Notes: generated by a model not told the origin, from the letters alone. A DNA stretch of 64,000 bases from Actinostola sp. cb2023 (GCA_033675265.1 JAUJYZ010000403.1:124001-188000), one strand, 5' to 3'; positions 45,547 to 56,670 are shown, counted from the stretch's first letter. Made by a program: numbers and translations.

Positions 45547-46033
45547 CCTGCAAATGAGATGCACGACCCGTAAAAGGTTTTTACCGGCGGTACGGCCCGT
45601 ATCGGCCGGTGAGCAATGTGGCCGACCCTTATAGCCAAATTAATCATGCGACACAGGGTGACCAATTCGTGAGTGACCGAAATGAATATTCGATAACGAA
45701 TGGTATTGTGGGTATGAATCATTTTAAAAATTCATCAATTTTGAATAACTCAAAATAATGACATGCTTTGTTTACGCATATTAATACGATATCGCATATT
45801 AATACGATATATGAATAGTAATTACTTCACGACCTGATACGGGCCGTAAAGGAGCTTTCACGGCCCGTATCAGGTCGTGTGTATTGGACATGTATGGCTC
45901 TACTCCGCCACGTGCCGTCACAGCTCCCTCCCCATACCTATCCACATCATCCCTACCACACATATAAAACTTACATTTATGACATTTCTGGCGTAAGAAT
46001 GTAACGAATTCGACAGAAATGAATATCAATTTA

Positions 46034-46227
46034 CAGTATGGACACTCGAACCGTGAACACTTAGTTTTTTTCTAACACAAATATATAAATTATCGATTGA
46101 GCAAATTGATCAGAAAAATGATTTATTTTGATCACTAAGTGTATTTAAACTCAATGCTCCATTTGAGAGGCTATGAGGTAATAGAAAGAAACTTGAGGTG
46201 TTCACGGTTCGAGTGTCCACACTGTAA
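46034..46227. mobile_element. mariner-type MITE
   Basis: ACAGTATGGACACTCGAACC and GGTTCGAGTGTCCACACTGT termini, TA-flanked. The interior holds a second inverted CACTTAGT/ACTAAGTG pair. Confidence 0.8.
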
Positions 46228-47147
46228 TTTGTATTTCAGTTATAATGACTATAGTTCACAATAAACAGTTTGTTCCTGTCATTGATGAGTAGTGGAGGCA
46301 AAATACATGCTTCATTAAGCCCTCTCCCACCTCAATGCCACCAAACGCTACCTACCCTACCACTTCCACCCTCCCACGTACCAAAAGCATTACACAGCTT
46401 CTTGTTTTCACCACACCTCTCTACCTAACCCCTTCAATTGCCACCTAGGTTCACGCTCACACTTTTATCCCCATGCACCCTTCCTCGATACCTTCCACTA
46501 CCTCCATTCTACACTCTAGACATTTCTTTCACCTTGCTATTTATTTTCTCTCTTATCTTGTTAACTATACATCCATACGAGCTACCTCACAAGTTTTTCT
46601 CCCCCCCCCCCCCCCCCCACCGCCAACAGACCGCACGCTACCCTCACCCACTGTCGCTCCACCGTCCCACCTTAAACACCCGACACTGTACCGCAATCCC
46701 CTTCCGCACACCACAGGTACCCCGTTCTATTTACCCCCGTATACTAGTCTATGCATACAGGTAATCCGCACTTTTCTCTCTACTTTCAGGCTCTTCCTAA
46801 TATTCCCCGATGCAGGCGTACATTCCTTTTCAACTTAATTCGCGCTTCTGCTAGTGACCACCATGACCCACGCAAATTATCCCACAACAGGTACCAAATC
46901 TTTTTAGCTATTACAATGTTCCTCTACTTCTCGCCCACCATCTGTCTCGCTCCATATACCCCGTTTGTATCCTCGCACACATTTACGGCTTGCAGTGGCA
47001 TTTAGCGTCCATATGCGCCACTTCGTCCTGTCCTGTGCCGTACGTAGGGTAAAGCTTCTAGGTCTGAGAATGCATACAGCTATTTCAAAAATATGTTGAA
47101 CACTGAATAGTGTATTCCAAGATCAAAGGGCATTGTGGGTCTCGATA
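46228..47147. other. C-rich low-complexity region; no gene
   Basis: 18-C run at 46601-46618. The surrounding plus-strand frames are Pro/Ser/Thr-rich because of base bias (CCTACC, CCACC), which distantly echoes the complement of the 125-bp satellite. No recognisable protein. Confidence 0.5.
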
Positions 47148-47345
47148 CAGTCGAACCTCTACTATCGGCCACCTCTATAACGACCACCTCTCTATAACGA
47201 CCACCTCTATAACGACCACTTCTATAACGGCCAGGGTTTTCTGTCCCAAACAACAGCCAGCCCATGCATCTATTCGTTTTTCAAACCTCCCCACAACGGC
47301 CACAAAATGTCGTCCCGAAGTGGCCGTTGTGGAGAGGTTCCACTG
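47148..47345. mobile_element. pogo-like MITE (CAGTCGAACCTC)
   Basis: CAGTCGAACCTCTACTATCG at the left, GGAGAGGTTCCACTG at the right, TA-flanked. Internal TATAACGACCACCTC repeats. Confidence 0.8.
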
Positions 47346-47510
47346 TATACTTTTATAACGGGAACTATTTTGTTCGACTTGGCTTGGATCAGAGTTATTA
47401 CTGAATAGATGTTCAGGCTTCAATCTTTAAAGTTTGAACGATAATTTTATACCAGATTTTAATATCAATGTTTCGGCTTTAAATTGACGGGGAATGAGTT
47501 TTGTCATCGG

Positions 47511-47640
47511 CCACAGGAAGCCCAACCATTGCCGTAATAAATAAATATATATTTGTATGCGCGTATCTTTTTATGGGTTTCCTGTGGTAGAGCGCGCGCA
47601 CAATACCTGTTATTTTGGGCTCCCTGTGTGCGTCCCGTTA
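47511..47640. mobile_element. MITE of the CCACAGGAAGCCCAACCATTG family, partial
   Basis: Inverted relative of 52553-52757. Carries TTATGGGTTTCCTGTGG and GGGCTCCCTGTGTGCGTCCC. Confidence 0.7.
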
Positions 47641-47686
47641 GGCGCGCCGCAGAAAGAAATTACAGTCGAAGCTCTCCGTGCCACCA

Positions 47687-48012
47687 CTCTCGTAAGCGAC
47701 CAGCTCTAGTTATAAATTACGACCACCTTTACGAAACCCCGTTTGTATTGTCACTCAAAGTCTGTAATTAAAAGCTCTCGTAAGTGACCAGCTCTAGTTA
47801 CGACCACCTTTACGAAACCCCGTTTGTATTGTCACTCAAAGTCTGTAATTAAAAGCTCTCGTAAGCGACCAGCTCTAGTTACGACCACCTTTACGAAACC
47901 CCGTTTGTATTGTCACTCAAAGTCTGTAATTAAAAGCTCTCGTAAGCGACCAGCTCTAGTTACGACCACCTTTACGAAACCCCGTTTGTATTGTCACTCA
48001 AAGTCTGCATGT
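47687..48012. repeat. 80-bp tandem repeat, four copies
   Basis: CTCTCGTAAGCGACCAGCTC..ACGACCACCTTTACGAAACC..TTGTATTGTCACTCAAAGTC at 47687, 47775, 47855 and 47937. GTAAGCGACCA resembles pogo-like MITE interiors. Confidence 0.9.
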
Positions 48013-48229
48013 AATTATGTATGACCCCCTGTACGCTTCCCCGTATAGGTTCACACGGGCGATTGCTTGTGCCATTTCAGTGACGATTTTAACGGCGATT
48101 TGATGGTAATTTTTTTTGGCAAATTGACGCGAAAACAGAGCTTTTCTCTGCGGTAAAACAGCGGATCAACAAAATGTTCCCTGCGGGGGTCCGACTTAGC
48201 AAAGTTGCCCAAAAACCACCGCCAAATTG

Positions 48230-48278
<49 letters not shown>

Positions 48279-48756
48279 GGGGGGGACTTCTGGGATGATG
48301 GAAGTTGGTAGTAGTCGCGTTTGCGCGTTTGATGGTATTGAGATAATTAGGGAGGGGTGGTGAAGCATGTGTATTGTATATAGGGTAGGGATGGTGTGAA
48401 TAAGTTTGTGAGTACAAGTATGCAATGGAGGAGGGAGATGTGAGTATTGGCACGTGGCAAGGTGGGGGTGCCATGTTCGAATCAGAGGCGACTTAGCAGC
48501 GATTTGGCCGGATTTGCAGTGAAATCGCCAAAAAATCGCTGTTGGAATCGCCATTGCATTTGCACAAAAAATCGCCCGTGTAAACGGGTCTGAATTAAGG
48601 TGCGGTAATACGAGCAACAAAATCGTGCAACTTGTCGCGCAACATTGTTCAGATTTTGTTGCTCGCATTACCGCACCTTTACGACCGTTGAGTCGAAGTC
48701 TTCGCCCGGCTTTAGATAGGTTCCCCGAATACACGAACTTGTAGATTTTGAGCATA
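48013..48756. other. 44-G run and foldback; no gene
   Basis: G-run 48234-48277 on the plus strand, potential G-quadruplex. 48050-48130 and 48490-48590 are inverted relatives (ATTTCAGTGACGATTTTAAC-type, GATTTGCAGTGAAATCGCC). 48598-48680 is a hairpin (AAGGTGCGGTAATACGAGCA). Confidence 0.65.
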
Positions 48757-48919
48757 CTAGTCGAACCTCCCTACAACGGCCACCTTGGGACTAAATTTTG
48801 TGGCCGTTGTATGGAGGTTTTGAAAACGAAGAATTGTATGTGTGGCCGGGACAAAACACCCTGGCCGTTACAGAGAGGTGGCCGTTGTGGAGAGGCGACC
48901 ATTAGTAGAGGTTCGACTG
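48757..48919. mobile_element. pogo-like MITE
   Basis: TAGTCGAACCTCCCTACAAC at the left and AGTAGAGGTTCGACTGTA at the right; CGGCCACCTT interior. Confidence 0.7.
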
Positions 48920-49087
48920 TACTAGATTTCTAGAAAGCCGACATTGGTTTCATGTGGTGGGTGATTTAGGCCGAGAGGGACTAAGTCTAGTTAGAAACAA
49001 GTTTTTTTTACAAACAAAGTTTTATTATTGGAAGCAAAGCAACGAAGAAATGGTTGTACATTTTAACAAGGAATCAAACCTCAGGAT

Positions 49088-52000
49088 TTAATCATCTTCA
49101 TCATCTTGTAAAATTACTTTGCGCATTTTCTTATGATGTACGAGACGTACATCATCATCATCATCATCAACGCTATCAACTGAGTTCTTGTCCGTCTGCT
49201 CTTCAGTTGTTTCTCGTTCAGCGTCGCCTCTGTCGCCATGATGGCGCACACTCTTGAGAGAAGCGAGTGGTACATCGTCGTCATCACTCTGTGGTTCGCG
49301 AGGACGCTTTTTGTTGGACTCCAGGGATGGCAATTCTTCCTGCTCTTTGTCGCTGTCATTGCCATCTTCATCGCTTTCAACAAGACTGCGGAACTTTCTC
49401 TTCTTGGTTGACGTGTCATCGAGTGCTGATTCTGTTGTCCTGGTAGAGTCTATGTACGAATATAGTCATGGTTAACTTGCTGGGTTACGTTGCGTTACGA
49501 GGCTTTCGTGGTACGTTACAGTAAGCTGTCACGTCTTACGATGCTGTCACGTTATTACAACGTAACGTAACATAACGGCTGTTACGTTTCGTTATAGTAA
49601 GCTGCCACGTTGTGTTACCGTGGGTGGTATTTTGTAACAGTAACGTGTCGCTTGCGTTACGGTTCTCTTACATTCGGTAACAGTGCCGTCACGTTATAGT
49701 AAGCTGCCACGTTGTGTTACCGTGGGTGGTATTTTGTAACAGTAACGTGTTGCGCTACGGCTCTCTCACATTTGGTAACAGTGCCGTCACGTTATAGTAA
49801 GCTGCCACGTTCTGTTACCGTGGGTGGTATTTTGTAACAGTAACGTGTCGCGTTACGCTACGGTTCTCACATTTGGTAACAGTGCCGTCACATTACAATA
49901 AGCTGCCACGTTGTGTTACGGTGCAGTAGCGTGCATGGTATTACACGAGACACGTTTTCGTATGAGTGGGAAAGTTACGGTACCGTGCCGTATTGAAATA
50001 ATTTGAATGGATGAGATGCATCTGCAAGCTTTTTGATTGGTTCAGAAAGGAAGCCATTTGAGTGTCACGGTACCGTGTCGTATTGAAAGAGTTTGATTGG
50101 ATGAGATGCATCTGCACGCTTTTTGATTGGTTCAGAAAGGAAGCCATTTGAGTGTCACGGTACCGTAGGTTTCCCACTCATACGAAAACGACATGTATTA
50201 CGTTACACTACAGTGAGAATGCAAAACAAAATTGCTCGAGTTTCTTACCAGTCACGCTGCCTTCTACTGGTTCTGCACTGATTTCGTTGGCTAGATTTGC
50301 TGTTTCATCTTCATCACTATCACTGAAAGCCCGTACGCGTCGTTTGGTCTTCTGGGATGTTGGGCTAACGATCTCGTCGTTGGATTCCCTGTGACTAGTG
50401 GTTGGGTTGTCGTCCCTGTGAGAATATAAGGTTGAGTGTGATTAATTGTAGCATTGCGAATCTATAAATATCACAGTAAGGAAAACAAAAGCTGGTTGTC
50501 GATTCAGAAGCTTGTTGATCGATTATACTTGTGCGACCAAGTTGATGACAAAATGTTCTTCAACTGGAAATTTGATTCACTCAAAAGAAAGGAAGAGGGT
50601 AGGAAGAGAAGGGTAGCAAAGGTAGGAAGGAAAGGAGAAAAGAAGGAAATGAGAGAGGAAAGGGAGGAAGGATAGGAGAAAGGAAAGGGAAGAAGGAGAG
50701 GGAAGGGAGGAAGGATAGGAGAGAGGGAAGGGAGGAAGGATAGGAAAGAGGGAGTAGGAAGGAAGGATAGGAAAGAGGGAGTAGGAAGGAATTGAGAGAG
50801 GAAAAGGAGGAAGGATAGGAGAGAGGAAAGGGAAGAAGGATAGAAGAGAGGAAAGGGAGGAAGGATAAGAGAGAGGAAAGGGAGGAAGGATAGGAGAGAG
50901 GAAAGGGAGGAAGGATAAGAGCGAGCAAGACCATCGTTTCCAAACATACCTATCCTCATCACTAGACGAGTCAACATCGTTACCAATGTTCATTCTCCAA
51001 GTCTTCCCCTTCGATGCCGACGAACTCTCTTTTCTTTTCATTCTATCTTGCCTCTCTTTCCTCTTCCTTGCACTTGGGTTGGTTTCTTTACGAGAAGCAG
51101 CAAGAGCTGCCAGCATATTCTTTCGCTGGTTTGATTTCGACGCATTAGCAGAGGGCGAAGTGAATCCATTTTCTGGAAAACAAAATCGAAAAACATTAAT
51201 AATAATTCAAGGAGGGGTCATAATTTCACTTCAGTATGACGTGTTTCTACAGTGAGTGGGCTACCTGTGGTGAGATTTTGACCGAGGGGGGTTAAGTCGA
51301 GAGGATGGTACCACAGGTAACCCACTCGCCCCAAAACCGTTTCCACGGATAAGAAGCCATACGTGAAGCTAAAAGTAGCGTTTTGCGGCCTACCTGGTTG
51401 ATCATTAGTATCAATAGTACTGGTGCCGTCCAGGTCATCAGCTGATTTACGTAACTGCTCGGGTTTAAGATTACGAGGGATACGCCAGAATGTTTCCTAT
51501 AGAAAGCAATAGCTTAGATAATCATCATCGTTATCACTACCAATACGTCATTTCCGGTCTCGTGAGGATTTTTCCGTCAGCTGAATTGCAACTTTCCAAT
51601 ATAATATTCTCGGCTTGATAGCACATGGAGGGCAGCTGATTTAAACCCAGCAATATCATCGCCAATACTGCCATTCAAATCAGAAACACCACTACCATCA
51701 TCATCCACTATTATGGTCCCACAATCATCGCTATCACAACCGCCATGTTCAACAACATTATAATTTTTACAATCATTACAACTATTCTAACCAAAACTAC
51801 TTCCTCATCATAACCACAACCAGTACCACCACACACCGCGGTCAAACGTTTGCGCATGCGCGAGCTTCCTGCATCAACAATAAGAAAGAATGCAAAAATA
51901 GTCAACCATTTTGGCTCGCCAAACATAACTACAAACTCCAATAACTTTTTTGATCAATAAAAAAGTAAAAAGGTAAACTCGTAGTTTATAGTTCGTAGTA

Positions 52001-55000
52001 CATCTTTATATCATCATCACCACCACTATTATCATCATCGCTATCACACGTCCGTCTCTATCGTCATCCCCTATCTCTTTACCTGTTCACTAGCTGGTGG
52101 AACGAACCCAATTTTCTTCAACATTTGAGTGAATTCACGATCACCAAGTGCTTCCTCGTTTTCTTCAGTGATGGTAACCAAGGGCAACGGTTGCCAGTTA
52201 TCTACAAGAATAATTCCACGTTAAAAGTATTATAACATCATCATCATCATTTTTTTTTAAATATATAATCCACTAGTTTCTAGTTCTTTTTCTTATTGTA
52301 AAGTGCATCGAGGTTCCAGGATGCGCTATATAAATACTCTATTATTATTATTATTATTATCATCCCACCCTCTCCCCCTCGTGTCATTCCCTGCCCCCAG
52401 TGGGTAGTGAATGGGAATCTAGAGATTGTTTAAACTATGCCTAGCAATGCTTTACCATCATCTTCTCTATCGTCTGCTGTGTTTCTGAGTTTCGTCTGAA
52501 TCCATTTTAGCTGCTCGCCTAATCCTATTAAATAAAAGTATGTTAATGTACAGGCAGCCCAACCATTGCTTCTGAATATTTCAATATGCAATCTCTGCGG
52601 GCGCGTGACGCGTTTTACGGGACGCACACAGGGAGCCCAATATAATACGCATTCCGCTCGCGCGCTCTACCACAGGAAACCCATAAAAAAGACGCAAATA
52701 TCATTTTATTTGATTATTTAGTAGCCTCAAAAACAATGGTTGGGCTTCCTGTGGTTAATGTACAAATATGCAGACTAAGAATATCCTTGTCAATGAATTT
52801 AAATACTCCAATTTCGAGTTGTTTAGACACCGCTGTACTCATTTTCAAAAGACGCATTTGCTCAGGCTTAGCCTCGATCCAGTGTAAACAAGCGCATGCG
52901 CTGTAGAACCCAGTTGGTGATTTGGGGTCGAAGAAGATGAATGGCCTGCATTTTTAGAGTCGGGCCTTCCACAGGAAGCCAGGCCAATTATTGTGAAAAA
53001 AAGTTGATATTGGATGTGTATTATTCCACAGGTTATAATTCTCTGAATTGAAACTAAGGCTGAGCAAACGCGTCTTCTGTCAAGGAGTACAGCGGTGTCT
53101 AGACTAGTTGAAACAAAGGTATTGCTTGATTTCAATAGACGTCATTTCCGGTCTCGTGAGGAATTTTCATCAGCTGAATTGCAACATTTGAATATAATTT
53201 TCTCTGCTTGATAGCACATGGAGGGCAGTGTTTGCCCGTCAACTGAAGGCAAATGATGAGATTCAAGGACTTTTAACAGCTGATTGAAACCAAGAAAATT
53301 CCTCAAGGTTTTAAAGTGAAACTGAAACGAAATATTTCATTGCATTTTATATTATAGATTATTGAAAAAAATAATGGTATCATAAATATGTTTTTGTGAA
53401 ATGGTTGATTTCTAAGATATTCAAGATAAACATGTTGCAGAGTGTGACGTCACAAGGTTTGTAAAGTACTTTGTTTCACTCAAATCCTCTAAATGTCTTT
53501 TGACTTTTACACTGGAAAAAGTAAAAATCAAAATACAATTGAGTGAAAGAAAGTATTTCACAAACCTTGTGACGTCACACTCCGCAACATGTTTGTCTTG
53601 AATATCTTAGAAATCAACCATTTTACAAAAATATCTTTATGATAACATTATATTTTTCAATAATCTATAATATCAAATGCAATGAAATATTACCTTTGTC
53701 TTTGATCTTGGTGACAAGTGACGTCATGGGGACAAAGAGATACGAGTCGTCATCATCGGAATCACTCTCTGATGAACTCTGGCCACTGTCAATGTCTTCT
53801 TCGCTGCTCTTTCCACTCTCTGTTATGAATAGAATAAAGATATCATCATCATATTTTCAATAACAAAAATTGCATAAACTATTACTGAAGATATGACAAA
53901 CGGACAGTTAAAGAAGCAATTTAGAGTCGTTTTTGTATGAGTGGGAAACCTACGGCACGGAGTTACGGTCACGGTACGGAATCGAAGACATTGTATTCAA
54001 CCAATCACAGCGCGTAAAATCATTGCTCAACTAATCAGAATGCTTGGATACGGCGTGGTCACCGCACAGTACGAACTGTACCGTAACTACCTCCCACTCA
54101 TACAAAAACGACTCTAAATACAGAACAAGCGTAACTGCTTAGTTAGCCTTCTCCACTTCCGGGATCCCTTCCCTTCGTTCCAGTTCTACCCGTTCAATAC
54201 ACAACAGGAAGCCCAAATAGGATAAAAAACAGAGAGGCTTCAATACCTTCATGTTCTTCTTCAAACTCTTGGACCTGGGTAAAGAAATGGATAGAAATTA
54301 TAAAACATGCAGAATCGAACACGACACTCGTTATCTGTGTCGTTTTTCTCTCTCACAGTTGTCCGTCTGTCTGTCTGTGTCCGTCCGTCTGTCTGTGTCT
54401 GTTCATTTCATCAGCAATGCAACCAGCCTTCCATAACAGGCGTGAAAAAAGGGGAAGAATATGGTGGTTCACTCAGGGTCCAGGCGCGGACTAGTAAAAA
54501 GCGCGGGGAAAATATCGATCTTTATAAGTCTATTTTGAGAGATAAATGATTTTATGAGACTGTTGATCACATTGGGAGGGGTGGGGTGGGTATTTAGGTG
54601 AGGCAATTACCTAGTTTTGCTATTACAGTCGAACCTCCCGTAAGCGACCACCCAAAATGTCAAGTTTTGTGGTCGCTTACGAGAGGCTCCAACTGCGATT
54701 TGACTTTTGGTATTTTGGAAAACTGGTCGCATAAGGAGAGATGGTCGCTTACGAGAGTGGTCGCAACCGGAGGTTCAACTGTATGTAACTACGGCGTATC
54801 TTAGCTATCTATTGACAAGTTCAGTAGAACCCCGCTAACTCGAACCATTTTCCCTATCCCTTGAGAGTTCGAGTTAGCCTACTGTAATGGTAAAGTACAA
54901 ATACCTGCTGGGAATTCTTTTTCCTTTGCTTCTTCTCTCCTGGTTTTCTCTTTTTTCGTAGAGATTTGCGATCTTCCACGAGACCCGTTTTTACCAATTG

Positions 55001-55915
55001 ATTCACAACCTGGGTGACGAAGCAGAAAAACATATTCTTTATTGAACTCTAAAAAAATGAACTAACAACGCATTTAAACCAACAATTTTCCTAAGAGAAA
55101 GTAAAGCAGGGTTCTTATCGTACAACGCGCAATACTCCAGTTTCGAGTTGTTTAGACACCGCTGTACTCCTTGACAAAAGACGCATTTGCTCAGGCTTAG
55201 CCTCAGTTCAGTGTAAATTATTCACAAATACAGTACCAACGATAATGCGAAAAGTGTTGACATTCAAACCTTTGTTAATTTCATGGATTACTCTCTGGAT
55301 CGAGGATAAGCCTGAGCAAATACGTTTTCTGTCAAGGAGTACAGCGGTGCGTAAACTACTCAAAAAATTTGCCTTTACCGAATTGAGTAATAAGAATAAG
55401 AAGACACGATTCGAATCGTAGCCGCAAAGCATCTATAGATTGTTTGGATGGACAGAATCAACCATCCTTCATGATCAAATTCACATTATTTTCTCCGTGA
55501 TTTTCATTGGTCGAGACGACTACGTCACTGCAGATAACTTCCTACGAATAAGTGTTTTCGTTCTCCTCGACAATGGCAGCTCAATTTGTGAATGATAAAA
55601 CAATTGTAATAATCATAAGCGGCCATGATGCTTGGCCTCACTCTAAAGCCGAATCTACACAAGCAAATTTTCCTTGACAAGTTTTCCTTGACAAGGAAGA
55701 CTTGCTTGTGTAGACGACAAAAACATCGCCAATTTTTCCTTGTCAAGGAAAACTTGTTCGTGTATAGATGACCAAAATTGTCATTTTTTCCTTGTCAAGG
55801 AAAATTTGTCAAGGAAAACTTGTTCGTGTAGATGCGGCTTAAATCTTTGTACAACTCACTTGTCTTCTTGATCTTGAAGTGTTTGTCAAATGCTCCAAGA
55901 TTTTCTCTACAATTC
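49088..55915 (-). CDS. TIMELESS: TIMELESS (Tof1-like) replication fork protection protein, C-terminal ten exons
   Basis: Exons: 55860-55915, 54905-55009, 54247-54274, 53694-53819, 52456-52524, 52083-52201, 51394-51496, 50950-51172, 50249-50415, 49088-49449. All junctions are GT-AG and in phase, giving about 452 residues. Landmarks: GIVEKILEHLTNTSRSRRQV, VNQLVKTGLVEDRKSL, an acidic stretch, LKWIQTKLRNTADDREDD, LPLVTITEENEEALGDREFT, MLKKIGFVPPASEQETFWRI, PRNLKPEQLRKSA and MLAALAASRKE. An acidic/basic tail ends QDDEDD. This matches animal TIMELESS, whose end is ETFWRIP..EDDEDD. TIMELESS with TIPIN stabilises stalled forks and couples checkpoint signalling in the nucleus. The N-terminal armadillo half is not in the 8 kb upstream; it must lie beyond the 73-bp satellite, or the gene is broken. 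Confidence 0.93.
49500..49950. repeat. 100-bp tandem repeat in a TIMELESS intron
   Basis: About four copies of GTTATAGTAAGCTGCCACGT..GTGGGTGGTATTTTGTAACA, at 49601, 49703, 49801 and 49902. TTACGTTGCGTTACG-type half-palindromes abound. Confidence 0.9.
49951..50191. mobile_element. MITE with CGTTTTCGTATGAGTGGGAA ends
   Basis: Termini inverted (TTCCCACTCATACGAAAACG). Inside, a 110-bp block (GGATGAGATGCATCTGCA..GGAAGCCATTTGAGTG) is duplicated. Relative of 53926-54117. Confidence 0.85.
50590..50935. repeat. purine-rich GGAAGGATAGGAGAGAGGAA array
   Basis: About 14 degenerate units of 20-26 bp, all purine apart from T in GGATAGG. The Ser/Pro/Leu-rich reverse frames are artefacts; TIMELESS coding begins at 50950. 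Confidence 0.9.
51173..51393. other. TIMELESS intron with small foldback
   Basis: GTGGGCTACCTGTGGT at 51247 and ACCACAGGTAACCCAC near 51310 are inverted, a short MITE of the CCACAGG type. Confidence 0.6.
51540..52050. other. TIMELESS intron with dispersed repeat and (ATC)n tracts
   Basis: 51540-51640 recurs directly at 53143-53235 (GTCATTTCCGGTCTCGTGAG; TTGATAGCACATGGAGGGCA). ATCATC-rich DNA fills the rest. Confidence 0.7.
52553..52757. mobile_element. MITE (CCCAACCATTG ends) in a TIMELESS intron
   Basis: CAGGCAGCCCAACCATTG at the left is inverted as CAATGGTTGGGCTTCCTGTG at the right. The interior CGCACACAGGGAGCCCAAT and CCACAGGAAACCCAT match 47511-47640 inverted. Confidence 0.85.
52812..53112. 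mobile_element. MITE (TAGACACCGCTGTACTC) copy 1
   Basis: TCGAGTTGTTTAGACACCGC..AAGACGCATTTGCTCAGGCT is inverted at 53050-53112. A copy at 55136-55365 has the same layout. Confidence 0.85.
53331..53691. mobile_element. 361-bp near-perfect palindromic MITE abutting a TIMELESS splice donor
   Basis: AATATTTCATTGCATTTTAT..CTCCGCAACATGTTTGTCTTG-type arms of about 150 bp are inverted to ATGCAATGAAATATT ending at 53691. The exon at 53694-53819 ends with donor GT at 53692-53693 (minus), so intron bases from +3 on are MITE. Confidence 0.9.
53926..54117. mobile_element. MITE (GTATGAGTGGGAAAC) copy 2
   Basis: GAGTCGTTTTTGTATGAGTG and CACTCATACAAAAACGACTC ends. Interior GGTCACGGTACGG with CCGTAACTACC inverse. 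Confidence 0.85.
54626..54781. mobile_element. pogo-like MITE in a TIMELESS intron
   Basis: CAGTCGAACCTCCCGTAAGC and CCGGAGGTTCAACTG, TA-flanked. A second, one-ended CAGTAGAACCCCGCTAACTC lies at 54832. Confidence 0.8.
55136..55365. mobile_element. MITE (TAGACACCGCTGTACTC) copy 2
   Basis: CAGTTTCGAGTTGTTTAGAC at the left, AAGGAGTACAGCGGTGCGTA at the right. Same family as 52812-53112. Confidence 0.85.
55640..55850. mobile_element. foldback with TTTTCCTTGACAAGG cores
   Basis: AAGCCGAATCTACACAAGCA at the left and GTGTAGATGCGGCTT at the right. Several copies of the palindrome CCTTGTCAAGG lie between. Confidence 0.85.
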
Positions 55916-55989
55916 CTGCAGATCAAAATAGACAGAGATTAGAAGACTTACCAGCATTCTTCGACCATGGATTTCACTAGCGCATAAAA

Positions 55990-56190
55990 AAGTGATGTCA
56001 AATATATAATTGACGACAGAAATAATCACAAACTGAATAAATCATCGTTTTGTTGACAACACAATGCGCAATGAAACTATAATTGACGACAGAAATAATC
56101 ACAAACTGAATAAATCATCGTTTTATTGACAACACAATGCGCAATGAAACTATAATTGACGACAGAAATAATCAGACTGAATAAATCATT
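55990..56190. repeat. 73-bp satellite, small proximal array
   Basis: About 2.5 units of the large array sit between a half copy (ATAAAAAAGTGATGTCAAAT) and the full hairpin MITE, in the TIMELESS intron region. Confidence 0.9.
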
Positions 56191-56194
56191 ATAT

Positions 56195-56386
56195 ATTTGA
56201 CATCACTTTTTTATGCGTCTGTCCTCTTATTGACGATAAATTTCGTCATAACATTGTCAAAGGATCCTCAAAGTAGTGTGGATCCACGAGGCGACAGCCG
56301 AGTGGATCCGCATACTACTTTGACAATGTTATGACGAAATTTATCGTCAATAAGAGGACAGACGCATAAAAAAGTGATGTCAAATT
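56195..56386. mobile_element. hairpin MITE, about 70-bp arms
   Basis: TTTGACATCACTTTTTTATG..CTGTCCTCTTATTGACGATA..GTCATAACATTGTCAAA at the left, all inverted at the right. GGATCC..GGATCC lies in the centre. Confidence 0.92.
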
Positions 56387-56406
56387 TTTTTTTACAATAA
56401 CAAAAA

Positions 56407-56670
56407 TTATTCAAACATGTTTACACACCATCTTGTATTTCTCGATCTTACGAATTTCTTGACTATTTCGTGCAGTTCGTAGTCATTTAGTGTCGCAAAG
56501 CGAACGCTATCATTTACTTTCTGTTCGGACTCAACTTCCTCCAGAGACAAGCATAGTTTTTCATCTGAAATTTCCTCAAGAAATTCAACTTGGAACGAAG
56601 GAAAATCGTCCATTGATGAAATTTTTCTCCATCGATCTTCAGCTTTGTACGCGCCATTTTGTTTTTATCT
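56407..56670 (-). pseudogene. KIAA1958/Crypton-like fragment (extreme N-terminus)
   Basis: The minus strand reads FPSFQVEFLEEISDEKLCLS, VNDSVRFATLNDYELHEIVK and SRNTRWCVNMFE, then stop. R-F-A-x-L-x-x-x-E-L-x-x-I-V..N-T-R-W-x-V-x-x-F-E is the leader of the same domain class as 39002-39345. A competing frame begins MARTKLKIDGEKFHQW at about 56658. The nearby CTGTCCTCTTATTGATGATGA matches the hairpin MITE, so the MITE may derive from this element. Confidence 0.5.

Larger units (their letters stand above)
37828..45890. mobile_element. 8-kb element bounded by inverted GC-rich hairpins
   Basis: TGTCCAATACACACGACCTG, then ATACGGGCCGTAA at the left, is inverted at the right (CAGGTCGTGTGTATTGGACA). 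Each end is itself a hairpin, and related GC-rich motifs (ACGGCCCGTA, GGTCGTGA) repeat just inside both ends (38000-38420; 45545-45640). No clear target duplication. The interior is a mosaic of MITEs with one recombinase-like fragment, so it may be a composite rather than one transposon. Confidence 0.6.

Noticed and set aside
46438..47005. Three overlapping Pro/Thr-rich frames
   Set aside because: Driven by C-rich low-complexity DNA, with no splice sites, domain or start context.
47824..48024. Repeat peptide SVIKSSRKRPALVTTTFTKP
   Set aside because: Translation of the 80-bp tandem repeat.
48234..48277. 44-G run as a telomere or special structure
   Set aside because: A pure homopolymer, possibly length-inflated by assembly; quadruplex potential is noted but there is no functional sign.
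50504..51116. Ser/Pro/Leu-rich open frames of 120-179 codons
   Set aside because: They are reverse translations of a purine-rich minisatellite; the real coding there is a TIMELESS exon in one part of one frame.
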